Shown here in pieces: positions 26,777 through 35,792 of a DNA stretch of 64,000 nt. The notes below the pieces were generated by a model. That model had not been told where the DNA came from and searched no databases. It saw only the letters and a program-made list of their open reading frames with translations. Where the stretch lies: the NCBI GenBank assembly GCA_014896485.1, contig JADBKH010000001.1, positions 49,517-113,516 on the forward strand. Direction: 5' to 3'. The stretch comes from Bacillota bacterium (GTDB taxonomy: Bacteria > Bacillota > Bacilli > Bu12). Both the position numbers and the translations under genes were made by a program. Every line of letters begins with the position of its first letter. Position 1 is the stretch's first letter.

Positions 26777-27574
26777 CTACGCGTTTGAAGCCGAGGACGC
26801 TCCCTGGGCGTGCTGTACTTGACTGCGCAGATGTTGCCAGATGCTTAAGAAGAGATCAGCAGAACGAGGATCGGTGCGGATGGTTTCAATGTGACGGGGA
26901 CGCGGCAACGGTACCGTTTCAATTGACGCCAGTCGCCCTGGGGAGGCGCTGAGCAGGACGATGCGATCCCCCAACAGGATCGCTTCGTCGATGCTGTGGG
27001 TCACGTAGACAACGGTGCGTTTCTTTTCGCTCCAAATCCGCAACAGTTCCTCCTGCAGCAAAAACTTGTTCTGCTCATCGAGTGCCGAAAAGGGCTCATC
27101 CATCAGGAGAATTTCCGGATCGACTGCGAAAGCCCGCGCCAGGCTGACCCGCTGTTTCATGCCGCCAGAAAGCTCTTTGGGGTAGGCGTGGCGGAAAGCG
27201 GTCAAACCGGTCTTTTGCAGGTAGCCGTCGGTACGCCGGACGATCTCTGCTTTTGGCAGGTGGCGCATGCGTAGACCGAATGCGACATTCTCTTCAACTG
27301 TCATCCAAGGCAGGACGCCTTGCTCTTGGAAGACCATGGCTGTCGGGGGACGGTTGGGATCCTCCTGCTGCAGCACGATCTCTCCGGCACTCGGTTGCTG
27401 AAGTCCAGCGATCAGACGTAACAGTGTGGATTTGCCACAGCCACTTGGCCCGATGATGGCGCAAAACTCACCTTCTCGGATGTTTAACGTGATGTCTTGC
27501 AATGCCTGCGTCAAACGGTGGTTACGCAGGTAGACCTTGGACAGGTGGCGGATCTCGATCTTGTTTCTTGCCAA
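26777..27574 (-). CDS. ABC transporter ATP-binding protein (SsuB/TauB-like)
   Basis: This ATPase of 265 residues has Walker A GPSGCGKST, a Q-loop in MVFQEQGVLPWMTVEENV (the NitT/TauT wording), signature LSGGMKQRVSLARAFA, Walker B ILLMDEPFSALDE and an H-loop THSIDEAILLGDRIVLL. The gene follows the permease by 6 bases and precedes the binding protein by 33 bases, so the three form one operon. Confidence 0.94.
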   Translation of the reverse strand: MARNKIEIRHLSKVYLRNHRLTQALQDITLNIREGEFCAIIGPSGCGKSTLLRLIAGLQQPSAGEIVLQQEDPNRPPTAMVFQEQGVLPWMTVEENVAFGLRMRHLPKAEIVRRTDGYLQKTGLTAFRHAYPKELSGGMKQRVSLARAFAVDPEILLMDEPFSALDEQNKFLLQEELLRIWSEKKRTVVYVTHSIDEAILLGDRIVLLSASPGRLASIETVPLPRPRHIETIRTDPRSADLFLSIWQHLRSQVQHAQGASSASNA

Positions 27575-27580
27575 AGGGTC

Positions 27581-28435
27581 TCACCTCCAGCGGGTCAGCT
27601 GTCGGCCCAACATCCTCAACAGCAGGGAGAACACGTAGCCGAGGATCGCAATGGCCAGTAGACCGACAAACATCTGTGGAATTTGAAAGGTCTTGTAGGA
27701 ACTCCAGATCAGATAGCCAATGCCGCTATTGGCTGCGACCATCTCTGCTGCCACGATGGTGAGCAACGCGATCGCTTCTCCCATTTGCAGTCCCTCAAAG
27801 AGGACAGGCAGGGCACCTGGCAGGGCAATCCGCGTAAAGAAGGCGAGACGTGAGGCACCGAAATTACGTGCCACTTCGAGATAGACCGCATCGATGCTGG
27901 CTACTCCGGCTGCCGTGTTGATGGCTACGGGGAAAAAGACACTGGTGGCGATGGTCACCCACTTGGAGAGTTCGCCGATCCCAAAGAGGATCATGATCAA
28001 AGGGACCAAAGCCATGGTCGGAATCGGCATTAACACGGCGATCAAAGGAGAGAGCAAAGCGCGCACCGGTTTCCACAGCCCGATGGCCAAACCTACCAGA
28101 ATACCGGGTACGCTCCCCAGCAGAAAGCCGAGCAAAATGCGGATCAGGCTGATGCGCACATGCTGCCACAGGCTGCCTTCCAGGAGCATTTGCCACAAGG
28201 CCATGAGGATGCGCGAAGGAGGGGGAAAGAAACGGGGGTCCAAGATCCCCATCTCCGAAAGCGCTTCCCAAATGCCCAATAGCAGGAGTGGAGCGGCCAG
28301 GGTCAGTGCGAGCTGCAGATGTCGTTCTTGTCGCTCTCGCAAGGCTTCTGCTCGGCTGAGTCGCTCTTGCTGTCTGTTCGGTTGCGCCTCAGCTTCTTTC
28401 TGCAGCGCAGGCTGCAATGGATTGGTTTTGAGCAC
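27581..28435 (-). CDS. ABC transporter permease (SsuC/TauC-like)
   Basis: The 284-residue protein has an unusual charged N-terminal extension (about residues 1-40, Gln/Arg/Glu-rich), then six membrane segments with the EAA loop (ARNFGASRLAFFTRIALPGALPVLFEGL). The family imports small oxyanion or sulfonated compounds with SsuA/SsuB-type partners. GTG 28435 lies after AGGGGGCG at ten bases; an internal start is possible because the extension is poorly conserved. First gene of the minus-strand operon. Confidence 0.9.
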   Translation of the reverse strand: MLKTNPLQPALQKEAEAQPNRQQERLSRAEALRERQERHLQLALTLAAPLLLLGIWEALSEMGILDPRFFPPPSRILMALWQMLLEGSLWQHVRISLIRILLGFLLGSVPGILVGLAIGLWKPVRALLSPLIAVLMPIPTMALVPLIMILFGIGELSKWVTIATSVFFPVAINTAAGVASIDAVYLEVARNFGASRLAFFTRIALPGALPVLFEGLQMGEAIALLTIVAAEMVAANSGIGYLIWSSYKTFQIPQMFVGLLAIAILGYVFSLLLRMLGRQLTRWR

Positions 28436-28579
28436 CTTTCTGTTCGCCCCCTGTCTGCCTCACCTATGGCATATGAACAAGGGTAGGCGAATGACACACG
28501 GGGAAAGCACGCTGTTTGTGAGAAAAAAGTCAAAAAAGCCCTGTGCGACACGTCTTTGCAATGCTTGACGTACGGCGGG

Positions 28580-29401
28580 CTAGGATGATTCTGGAGGAAG
28601 ATCGGACGTGCTGCCAGAGCGGGTCAACAGCTTTTCAGCCAGTCGATCGGCCACCGTTGCGGAACGCGGATCACAGACGAGCGCGGCATCGAGGGGCAGC
28701 GCGCTCAGGGAGGCCCACCCACGTGTAAAGTACCAGGCATCGGTACCAGGGGGAGGGGGAGCAGGAGCCTCGTGCGGCAATCGCACCCGGAGTTGATCGG
28801 TCTGTGGATCGACGAAGGGCCGCGTCCACTGGAAGGCAGAAAACCGTGCCGGCGGGGCAACACCGATCGACTGGGGCAAAGGTGGGACATTGAGATTCCA
28901 CAGGAGAGGATCGATGAGATTTTCTGCCAGAAGCGTTTCGGCCAAGGCAAAAGCGAGTTCAGCCGCCCGTTGCCAATCGGCGTTTGGTGGGTAAAAGGTC
29001 GAGACAGCGATGGATGGAAGACCGAGCAAGTTGGCCATTCGGGCGCCACCGACAGTGCCGGAAGTGAAGATGTCCAAGCCTAGGTTTGGCCCTGCATTGA
29101 TGCCAGAGAGGACGATCTCGGGACGCTCGACCAGAGGGGTGTTTAAAGCAGCTACGATGCAAGTGGCTGGAGAAGCATCGAGTGCTATTACCGTTTCCGC
29201 CTTGCAACGTGCCCTATCGGGCCATTCATCCAGTTGGGCCAGCGTTACAGGAGTCAAAATGTTGACGGCAGTTGACATGGCGCTTTGGTTGACACTTGGG
29301 GCGACGACGTCGACATGGGCACCGTGCATGAGAAACGTTTGGGCAAGTTCGATCAGCCCTGGGCTGTCGATTCCATCATCATTGGTGAGCAGGACACGCA
29401 T
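28580..29401 (-). CDS. surE: 5'/3'-nucleotidase SurE
   Basis: This 273-residue metal-dependent phosphatase removes phosphate from nucleoside 5'- and 3'-monophosphates and short polyphosphates. The N-terminal MRVLLTNDDGIDSPGL contains the metal-binding Asp-Asp pair; APSVNQSAMS contributes the Ser/Asn ligands and VLSGINAGPNLG the second Asn motif. It is monocistronic and divergent from the SleB-like gene. ATG 29401 is the only good N-terminus, matching the family start exactly. Confidence 0.95.
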   Translation of the reverse strand: MRVLLTNDDGIDSPGLIELAQTFLMHGAHVDVVAPSVNQSAMSTAVNILTPVTLAQLDEWPDRARCKAETVIALDASPATCIVAALNTPLVERPEIVLSGINAGPNLGLDIFTSGTVGGARMANLLGLPSIAVSTFYPPNADWQRAAELAFALAETLLAENLIDPLLWNLNVPPLPQSIGVAPPARFSAFQWTRPFVDPQTDQLRVRLPHEAPAPPPPGTDAWYFTRGWASLSALPLDAALVCDPRSATVADRLAEKLLTRSGSTSDLPPESS

Positions 29402-29593
29402 CCAGACGACCTCCGCTTCACCCCTATTCTACTGGAAGAAGCGTACAAAATCTGCTGTGGGGTTTTGAGCAGTGCTGAAAGTTTACCAAAACATAACGAA
29501 AGAGATCTGCAGGAAAGTAATTAAGAAATTTCCATTCCGCAAAGATGCAACCTTCCGTATACTCGCGCATGACAAGCCAATCTGCCTCATGAG

Positions 29594-29747
29594 CAGGCCG
29601 AAGTGGCGTGGGCCGCATCCCGTGCTTTGCGCAGGAGCGGATAGCAGGCAGCAAGACGGCAGGATTTGTATGCCTTGGGGTGAAGTCGTCTTTTGGCGAC
29701 AGGCCGATCCTTCCGGCCCAACCCGACAGCCTGCGTTCGTAGGCCTG
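29594..29747 (+). promoter_or_regulatory. c-di-AMP (ydaO-yuaA) riboswitch upstream of a cell-wall hydrolase
   Basis: Core elements seen in order are CATCCCG, GCAGGAGCGG, CTTGGGGTGAAGTCG with a following hairpin, and CAACCCGACAGC...CGTAGGC (about 29718-29743), which match the ydaO consensus. CAGGCC (29594-29599) can pair with GGCCTG (29742-29747) as P1. Cell-wall hydrolases are classic targets. The ribosome site GGAAGGGAG (29747-29755) overlaps the 3' edge of P1, so control of translation initiation is likely. A -10 box TATACT is at 29558-29563. Upstream bases 29402-29557 hold only the surE/hydrolase promoters. Confidence 0.82.
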
Positions 29748-29763
29748 GAAGGGAGCATGCATC

Positions 29764-30444
29764 GTGAATCTATGGACAAAAATCGGAAGTCTCGCTTTTG
29801 GTATGAGTGCTGCAGCACTGGTTGTGGGCACCGGAGCGGTACCTGCCCCGTCGGCGCATGCCATTCAACCTACCTTGGCTACCTACACTGTGCAAACCGG
29901 CGATTCACTATGGTCTATTGCCCAGGCATGGGGGATGTCGGTTTCGACGCTGCAGGCAGCCAATCGTGGCGCTGGCTGGTTGATTTACCCCGGCGAACAG
30001 CTGCAGATCCCGCAACAGGCAACGGGTACACCGAAGGCAACCACATCTGCAGCTCCAGCGCAGAACAGGACCCCTGCTGTCTCGGCTGCCGACCGGGATC
30101 TGCTGAGCCGCTTGATCACTGCGGAAGCAGGCGGAGAAAGCTATCAGGCACAACTTGCAGTAGGCGCTGTGATCCTCAACCGTGTCAAAAGCGGACAATT
30201 TCCCAACACCATCGCTGGTGTCATCTACCAGGTCGACAGCGGTCACTACCAATTCGAGCCAGTCGCCAACGGATGGATCGATCGTCCTGCGACGGCCTCT
30301 GCGAAGCAGGCAGCTGATGAAGCCTTGTCTGGCGTCGATCCGACGGGGGGTGCGCTCTACTTTTGGGATGTCACGGCACAGAGTGCTTATCTGTGGTCTA
30401 AACCGATCCTGGCCCAATGGGGTGGAATGGTCTTCGCCAAGTAG
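29764..30444 (+). CDS. LysM-SleB-type cell wall hydrolase (secreted)
   Basis: The 226-residue protein has a signal peptide ending near PSAHA (about residue 33), one LysM peptidoglycan-binding module (YTVQTGDSLWSIAQAWGMSV to YPGEQLQIP), a linker, and a Hydrolase_2/SleB domain. The catalytic Glu is probably Glu121 in LITAEAGGES; the downstream AVGAVILNRVKSGQFP and YQFEPVANG are typical. Relatives are spore-cortex lytic enzymes (SleB/CwlJ) or vegetative muramidase-like enzymes. Regulation by c-di-AMP suggests a cell-wall/osmotic role. GTG start at 29764. Confidence 0.92.
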   Translation: MNLWTKIGSLAFGMSAAALVVGTGAVPAPSAHAIQPTLATYTVQTGDSLWSIAQAWGMSVSTLQAANRGAGWLIYPGEQLQIPQQATGTPKATTSAAPAQNRTPAVSAADRDLLSRLITAEAGGESYQAQLAVGAVILNRVKSGQFPNTIAGVIYQVDSGHYQFEPVANGWIDRPATASAKQAADEALSGVDPTGGALYFWDVTAQSAYLWSKPILAQWGGMVFAK

Positions 30445-30471
30445 CCGTTTTTTCGCAACAGTGAAGCACCC

Positions 30472-30498
30472 GCGGGATGCCTCGAGGCATCCCGCTTT
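30472..30498 (+). terminator. Terminator after the SleB-type hydrolase
   Basis: A 24-base perfect inverted repeat (30472-30495, GCGGGATGCC then TCGA then GGCATCCCGC) is followed by TTT. It ends the riboswitch-controlled transcript before the DUF815 gene. Confidence 0.75.
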
Positions 30499-30586
30499 GA
30501 TTACTCGCGAATCGTTGCAGAGGACACTGCTTTTGGGAGAAGATAGGGCAAGTGCGGTCGTATTGCCGCGAGAAGGGGGCACCTGA

Positions 30587-32026
30587 ATGGCGGCCCAAAA
30601 TCGAGCGCCGAATGCAGCAGATTCCCTGTTGGAGCTTTGGCCCTTTGAACCACTTTCGACCCGTGAGCTCACCTTTTACGAGCACCTCCTGGAAGATCCG
30701 GCAGTGAGTGCCTTTCTCCGTTTGGTCGAGACGTTGCGTGCGTTGCGCCAAGGAGATGCGGATACCAGCGAAGCACGGCGGGCTTGCCGCACCTTCTATC
30801 GGGCCCTCCTGCAGGTAGCTTACAAGACGAGTGCTGTTGGGTTGGCAGAAGGACCGGCAGAGCTGTGGCAACAGCACCTGTTTACCCTGTTGCTCAGCGA
30901 TGAGAACGAATGGACCCTGTTGGCCGCACGGATTTCCTTCGAAGCACTCCCGCATTCTGTGGTCGAGCTGGCAGCTCGGGATTTGCGCCTGTTACAGCCT
31001 CTTTGGACCGTGCGGCCAGAGAGCATCAACCAGACGCTTTTGCAGCATGGTGTGCCGTTTCCTGCATGGACCGATCTTTCGTCCGCACTGGGATCGCTGC
31101 CGCCGCCTCCCCCGGGTTGGCTGCGGTTGACCCGGCCCCATTCAGAGGCGGAGGGTGCGCTTTGGAGCAGCTTGGATCAAGTGATGCATGCACAATCTCC
31201 GGACGCCGCGAGTTGGCGGGAGCTGGCAAGAATGCTTGCTGGATACCATCGGCAAGCGGGAGCCGGCGCATGTAACCGCTACGCCGCTTTTCGCTGGGCA
31301 GGACAAGGGGCAACCCCCCCATTGGAGGGGATCAGCCCAGTGATGGTCCCTGATCTCGATCATTTTGTGGGCTATGAGATGGCTCGGCGCCAAGTGATCG
31401 AGAATACCCAGCGGTTCTTAGCGGGCCGTCCTGCCAACAACGTCCTGCTCTTTGGCGATCGGGGAACCGGCAAATCTTCGACGGTCTTGGGGTTGCTGGG
31501 GCGTTTTGCATGGGATGGGTTGCGACTGGTGGAAGTTCGCAAAGAACAGCTGGCCGATTTCGCGGCAATTGCGGCCCAGCTGGCGCAACTGCCCCAACGT
31601 TTTCTCCTCTTTGTCGATGACCTGAGCTTTGAGGAGGGCGACTACTCCTATGCTGCGCTGAAGGCAGCGCTGCAGGGAAATCTGACTGTACAGCCGGAAA
31701 ATGTGCTGATCTACGCGACCTCCAATCGCCGGCATCTGCTGGCAGAACGGTTTTCGCAGCGCCAAGACGAGGTGCATGGACGCGATGCATTGGAAGAACA
31801 GCTTTCGTTGGCCGATCGGTTTGGCCTGCATGTCCGTTTTGATGCGCCGGATCAAACCCTCTATCTCCAGTTGGTCGAGCGAGCCGCTGCCCTTTATGGA
31901 GTAACGGTCGACCCGGAAACATTGCGGGCAGCTGCATTGCAGTGGGAGCGGGAAGAAAATGGACGTTCTCCGCGTACGGCCCTGCAATTCGTGCGTGACT
32001 GGATAGGACGTACAGGAGGCAGCTGA
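30587..32026 (+). CDS. DUF815 AAA+ ATPase
   Basis: The 479-residue protein has an N-terminal helical region (about 1-230) without motifs and a C-terminal AAA+ module. The latter has NVLLFGDRGTGKSSTVLGLL (Walker A), FLLFVDDLSFEEGDYSY (Walker B in the DUF815 form) and a sensor segment YATSNRRHLL. DUF815 ATPases are widespread and uncharacterised. The moeA start is only one base after this gene's stop, so the two are co-translated, and it may assist metal-cofactor handling. That functional link is inference. AAGGGGG precedes the ATG. Confidence 0.88.
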   Translation: MAAQNRAPNAADSLLELWPFEPLSTRELTFYEHLLEDPAVSAFLRLVETLRALRQGDADTSEARRACRTFYRALLQVAYKTSAVGLAEGPAELWQQHLFTLLLSDENEWTLLAARISFEALPHSVVELAARDLRLLQPLWTVRPESINQTLLQHGVPFPAWTDLSSALGSLPPPPPGWLRLTRPHSEAEGALWSSLDQVMHAQSPDAASWRELARMLAGYHRQAGAGACNRYAAFRWAGQGATPPLEGISPVMVPDLDHFVGYEMARRQVIENTQRFLAGRPANNVLLFGDRGTGKSSTVLGLLGRFAWDGLRLVEVRKEQLADFAAIAAQLAQLPQRFLLFVDDLSFEEGDYSYAALKAALQGNLTVQPENVLIYATSNRRHLLAERFSQRQDEVHGRDALEEQLSLADRFGLHVRFDAPDQTLYLQLVERAAALYGVTVDPETLRAAALQWEREENGRSPRTALQFVRDWIGRTGGS

Positions 32027-32027
32027 G

Positions 32028-33263
32028 GTGCGACTTTTTGAAGTACAACCGGTTGCGCAAGTGTTTCGCGCGATCGACCAGCAATTTTCCCCTTTGGTTC
32101 ACCAGCCAGAGATTGTTTCACTTGAGTGGGCGCAAGGACGTGTTCTTGCAGAGGCCGTGACGGCGCAAGAGGATGTCCCTGGCTTTGATCGCTCCACGGT
32201 CGATGGTTATGCTGTTCGGGCGAAGGAAACGATCGGGGCGTCTGAATCGCTGCCTGCCTTTTTTACCCGAGTAGGTGAAGTCCGCATGGGGGAGGTACCA
32301 AGCCGAGCGTTGCACCCTGGTGAGACGATGTACATACCGACGGGGGGCATGCTTCCGCAAGGGGCAGATGCGGTGGTGATGATTGAACAGGTCGAGGAAG
32401 TTGACGATCTGGTCAATATCTATCGGCCTGTTGCTGTTCACGAAAATGTCATCTTTCGGGGAGAAGATGTGCACCAGGGAGAGATGTTGCTTCCTGCGGG
32501 TGTACGGCTGCGCCCGCAAGAGATCGGCGCGCTGGCGGCAGTCGGTATCGACCAAGTGGCTGTTGTTCCGCGTTTGCGTGTCGCCATCCTTTCGACAGGC
32601 GATGAGGTGGTTCCGGCGGCAACCCCCCAATTGCGGCCAGGACAGATTCGGGACGTCAACGCCCCTGCCCTGGCCGCTGCGGTGCAGCGGGATGGTGCGG
32701 AAGCGATTGTGGGGGGCATCGTGGCAGATGATGCCACAGCATTGTTGCAGCGTTGCAGTGAACTGCTCCACGATGCGGATCTGCTCCTCCTTTCCGGCGG
32801 CAGTTCAGTGGGCACCCGCGATCATACGGAGCAGGTGATCGCTTCGTTGGGTGAGCCAGGTATTTTCGTTCACGGGATTGCCCTCCATCCAGGCAAACCG
32901 GCCATCCTGGCCCGCTGTGGCCAGAAGGCAGTGGTGGGATTGCCGGGTCATCCCGTCTCTGCCTTGCTCATCTACGATTTGTTCGTGCGGCGCATTCTGG
33001 ACCGGCTCAGTGGACATTCTTCCCTTCCTTGGCAGGCCCAGATTCCCGCTCGCTTGACGCGCAATGTCGCTTCCCACGCAGGACAGAGTGACTATCTGCG
33101 TGTGCGCTTGTTGGCGCGAAGCGACGGGTGGTGGGCTGATCCGATTTTCGGAAAGTCAGGGCTGATCACGACCTTGGTCAAAGCCGACGGACTGGTCGAG
33201 ATTCCCCCGGAACGCGAAGGCTTGCGTGAAGGTGAAGGTGTAGCGGTCTATCCGCTGCAGTAG
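32028..33263 (+). CDS. moeA: Molybdopterin molybdenumtransferase MoeA (paralogue 1)
   Basis: The 411-residue protein has the four MoeA domains: a start with VQPVAQVF, the DVPGFDRSTVDGYAVRAKET substrate loop, the molybdopterin-binding domain with RVAILSTGDEVV and LLLSGGSSVGTRDHT, GLPGHPVSALLIYDLF, and a C-terminal domain IV. MoeA inserts Mo (or W) into adenylated molybdopterin. GTG 32028 has GGAGGC upstream and is nearly fused to the DUF815 gene. It is immediately followed by a second MoeA fused to a binding domain. Confidence 0.95.
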   Translation: MRLFEVQPVAQVFRAIDQQFSPLVHQPEIVSLEWAQGRVLAEAVTAQEDVPGFDRSTVDGYAVRAKETIGASESLPAFFTRVGEVRMGEVPSRALHPGETMYIPTGGMLPQGADAVVMIEQVEEVDDLVNIYRPVAVHENVIFRGEDVHQGEMLLPAGVRLRPQEIGALAAVGIDQVAVVPRLRVAILSTGDEVVPAATPQLRPGQIRDVNAPALAAAVQRDGAEAIVGGIVADDATALLQRCSELLHDADLLLLSGGSSVGTRDHTEQVIASLGEPGIFVHGIALHPGKPAILARCGQKAVVGLPGHPVSALLIYDLFVRRILDRLSGHSSLPWQAQIPARLTRNVASHAGQSDYLRVRLLARSDGWWADPIFGKSGLITTLVKADGLVEIPPEREGLREGEGVAVYPLQ

Positions 33264-33272
33264 GAGGTGGGT

Positions 33273-35192
33273 ATGGCTAACCGACATCAACGAACCATCT
33301 ATTTGGAAGATATTCCGCTCGCCGAAGCGCAGCAGCGGTTTTTGTCGCAGGTGACCCTGCCGCGCCAGGTCGAAACCATTCCGACGTCCCAAGCGAGCGG
33401 AAGGGTCACAGCAGAGCCCCTCTTTGCCAAGATCTCCTCACCCGCCTATCCTTCTTCAGCGATGGATGGGATTGCCGTGATCGCTGCCAAAACGGTTTCA
33501 GCCCACGAGACACACCCATTGCAGCTGCAGGAGGGAAAAGATTATGTCGTCGTCGATACCGGTGATCCGCTGCCGGAGGGATACGACGCTGTGATCATGA
33601 TCGAGGACGTTCATTTCCTCGACGATCAGACCGCTGAGATTCTCGCACCAGCGCGTCCCTGGCAACACGTCCGCCCCATTGGCGAAGATATCGTGGCTCA
33701 TGAGCTGATTGTGCCCGATTACCACGTGTTGCGACCAGTCGATTTGGGAGCACTGTTGGCTGGAGGATTTGTAGAGGTTCCGGTCTTGCGACAGCCCGCT
33801 TTCGGCATCATTCCTACAGGAACGGAATTGGTGGATCCCAAAGCAACGGTGGAGCGCGGTGAGATCATCGAGTACAACAGCGCGGTCTTCAGCGCCTATT
33901 TGCGCCAATGGGGCGCTTTTCCCACGCGTCTGCCGATCGTGCCCGACGATTACGATCAACTGAAACAGGTGCTTTTGGATGCGGTGGCCCGCTTCGATTG
34001 TGTCGTTATCAACGCCGGATCTTCCGCTGGTCGGGAGGATTTCACTGAGGATCTGCTGCGGGAGTGTGGGCAGCTTCTCGTCCACGGCGTTGCGACCCGG
34101 CCGGGCAAGCCCGTAATGGTCGGGATTGTGGCTGGCAAGCCGGTGATCGGACTGCCTGGTTATCCTGTTTCGGCCTATCTGGCGCTGGAGTGGTTTGCAC
34201 AGCCCTTTTTGGCCGCTTACTACGGGCAACCGCGGCCGACCCGTCCCAAAGTGACGGCCACCGCTGGTCGCCGAATCGTCTCGCCGATGGGCACGCAAGA
34301 TTTTGTGCGCGTCACTTTGGGCAAGGTGGGAGAGAAACTGATTGCCAATCCGCTTTCCCGCGAGGCAGGGGTGACCATGTCGATGGTCCGTGCCGACGGC
34401 CTTTTGGTCATACCGCCAGAGCGTCAGGGATACGAGCAAGGGGAATCGGTAGAAATCGAGCTCTATCACCCATTACAGGAAGTGGAGCACACCGTTGTCG
34501 TCACAGGCTCCCACGATATGACGATCGATTTGCTCGCCTCGGCCATTCACAATGTCGATCCCCATCTGCACCTCTCGTCCGCCAACGTCGGTTCGATGGG
34601 TGGCATCCTGGCGCTGCGTAAGGGAGAGACCCATCTTGCTGGCATGCATCTCTTCGATCCGGCGACGGGACAGTACAATACGCCTTATCTCCAGCGCTAC
34701 CTGCCAGAAACGCCCGTTGTGCTGGTCAACCTCGTCTACCGCACCCAGGGGTTTTTGGTGCCCAAAGGCAATCCAAAAGGGATCCACAGCGTGCGAGATC
34801 TGCTGCGTCCCGACGTCACATACATCAATCGCCAGCGCGGTGCGGGCACACGTATTCTGTTGGATTATCTGCTCATGCAAGAAGGGATCGATGAAACGCA
34901 GATACGTGGATATGACCGAGAGGAGACCACCCATCTGGGTGTCGCGGCGGCTGTCGCAGGGAGCTCTGCAGATTGCGGGCTGGGTGTCTATGCAGCGGCT
35001 CAGGCGATGGATCTGGATTTCTTGCCCGTCACCGAAGAGCGTTACGATCTCTGCTTTGCGCGCAGTTTCTACGATTCACCGATGGGCAAGACGGTGCGTG
35101 ACGTGATCGGCCAACCGGCGTTTCAGCAGCGCGTAGAGGCGATGGGGGGATACAGCTGCCGGGATACCGGGAAGATCTTTTGGCAGCAATAA
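33273..35192 (+). CDS. moeA: MoeA-type protein fused to a periplasmic-binding-like domain (MoeA-PBP)
   Basis: This 639-residue two-part protein has a MoeA-like N-terminal ~405 residues (SSPAYPSSAMDGIAVIAAKT, GIIPTGTELVD, VINAGSSAGREDF, GLPGYPVSAYLALEWF). A C-terminal ~230-residue COG1910/PBP-like domain follows (VVVTGSHDMTIDLLASAI, FLVPKGNPKGIHSVRDLL, INRQRGAGTRILLDYLL, ADCGLGVYAAAQAMDLDFLPV). Such fusions are known in archaea and anaerobic bacteria; the extra domain may bind molybdate/tungstate or act as a sensor. In the MoeA half the usual PxFDxSxxDGYA reads PAYPSSAMDGIA, a divergence near the active-site Asp. ATG 33273 follows AGGAGGT. Confidence 0.92.
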   Translation: MANRHQRTIYLEDIPLAEAQQRFLSQVTLPRQVETIPTSQASGRVTAEPLFAKISSPAYPSSAMDGIAVIAAKTVSAHETHPLQLQEGKDYVVVDTGDPLPEGYDAVIMIEDVHFLDDQTAEILAPARPWQHVRPIGEDIVAHELIVPDYHVLRPVDLGALLAGGFVEVPVLRQPAFGIIPTGTELVDPKATVERGEIIEYNSAVFSAYLRQWGAFPTRLPIVPDDYDQLKQVLLDAVARFDCVVINAGSSAGREDFTEDLLRECGQLLVHGVATRPGKPVMVGIVAGKPVIGLPGYPVSAYLALEWFAQPFLAAYYGQPRPTRPKVTATAGRRIVSPMGTQDFVRVTLGKVGEKLIANPLSREAGVTMSMVRADGLLVIPPERQGYEQGESVEIELYHPLQEVEHTVVVTGSHDMTIDLLASAIHNVDPHLHLSSANVGSMGGILALRKGETHLAGMHLFDPATGQYNTPYLQRYLPETPVVLVNLVYRTQGFLVPKGNPKGIHSVRDLLRPDVTYINRQRGAGTRILLDYLLMQEGIDETQIRGYDREETTHLGVAAAVAGSSADCGLGVYAAAQAMDLDFLPVTEERYDLCFARSFYDSPMGKTVRDVIGQPAFQQRVEAMGGYSCRDTGKIFWQQ

Positions 35193-35195
35193 GCG

Positions 35196-35792
35196 ATGGC
35201 ACGTCTTTTTTTAGCGGCTGTTCCGCCGGTGGAAGCCCGCTCCGCATTGGTAGAAGGGTGTCAGCGCTTGCGCCGTAGTGGCGTAAAAGCACAGTGGCAG
35301 CCGACAGAAAAGTTACACGTCACTGTTTGTTTCTTTGGCGAGGTTGCGCACCAAGCGGTGGAGTCGCTGATCGATGGCCTGCGAACCGCACTGGCAGAGG
35401 TGTCTGCAGCAGAAGTGGCTTGGGGGACTCTCGGTGCTTTCCGGCTGGGTAAACCCGGTGGTATTTTGTGGGCGGGGGTTGAAGAGTTCCCTGAACGGGC
35501 GGTGCTGACGGCAGGGCACCGCTGTGCTGCTGCGGTTGCTGAGGCACTGGGACTTCCGTATGATCGCAAGCCGTTGCGCCCCCATATTACGTTGGCACGG
35601 CACCTGCAGTCGGGCCATGTGCTGCAGGAGTACCTGGGGGAACTGCTCTCTGACATTGTGCCACAACTGCAAGCGGTACCCTCTTTTTACATTGATACCT
35701 TGATCCTGATGGCTTCACAGTGGCAGGGGGACCAGCTGCGCTATCTGCCACAAGCTCGCTTTACGCTGGCGGCATTGTCCGATCACAGGTAG
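35196..35792 (+). CDS. thpR: RNA 2',3'-cyclic phosphodiesterase (2H family)
   Basis: The 198-residue protein has both HxT motifs: HVTV in KLHVTVCFFGEV and HITL in KPLRPHITLAR, with the N-terminal RLFLAAVPP typical of ThpR/LigT. It hydrolyses 2',3'-cyclic phosphate at RNA ends. The ATG is 3 bases after the MoeA-PBP stop, so it is in the same operon, and its 3' end overlaps the convergent permease by 10 bases. Confidence 0.92.
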   Translation: MARLFLAAVPPVEARSALVEGCQRLRRSGVKAQWQPTEKLHVTVCFFGEVAHQAVESLIDGLRTALAEVSAAEVAWGTLGAFRLGKPGGILWAGVEEFPERAVLTAGHRCAAAVAEALGLPYDRKPLRPHITLARHLQSGHVLQEYLGELLSDIVPQLQAVPSFYIDTLILMASQWQGDQLRYLPQARFTLAALSDHR

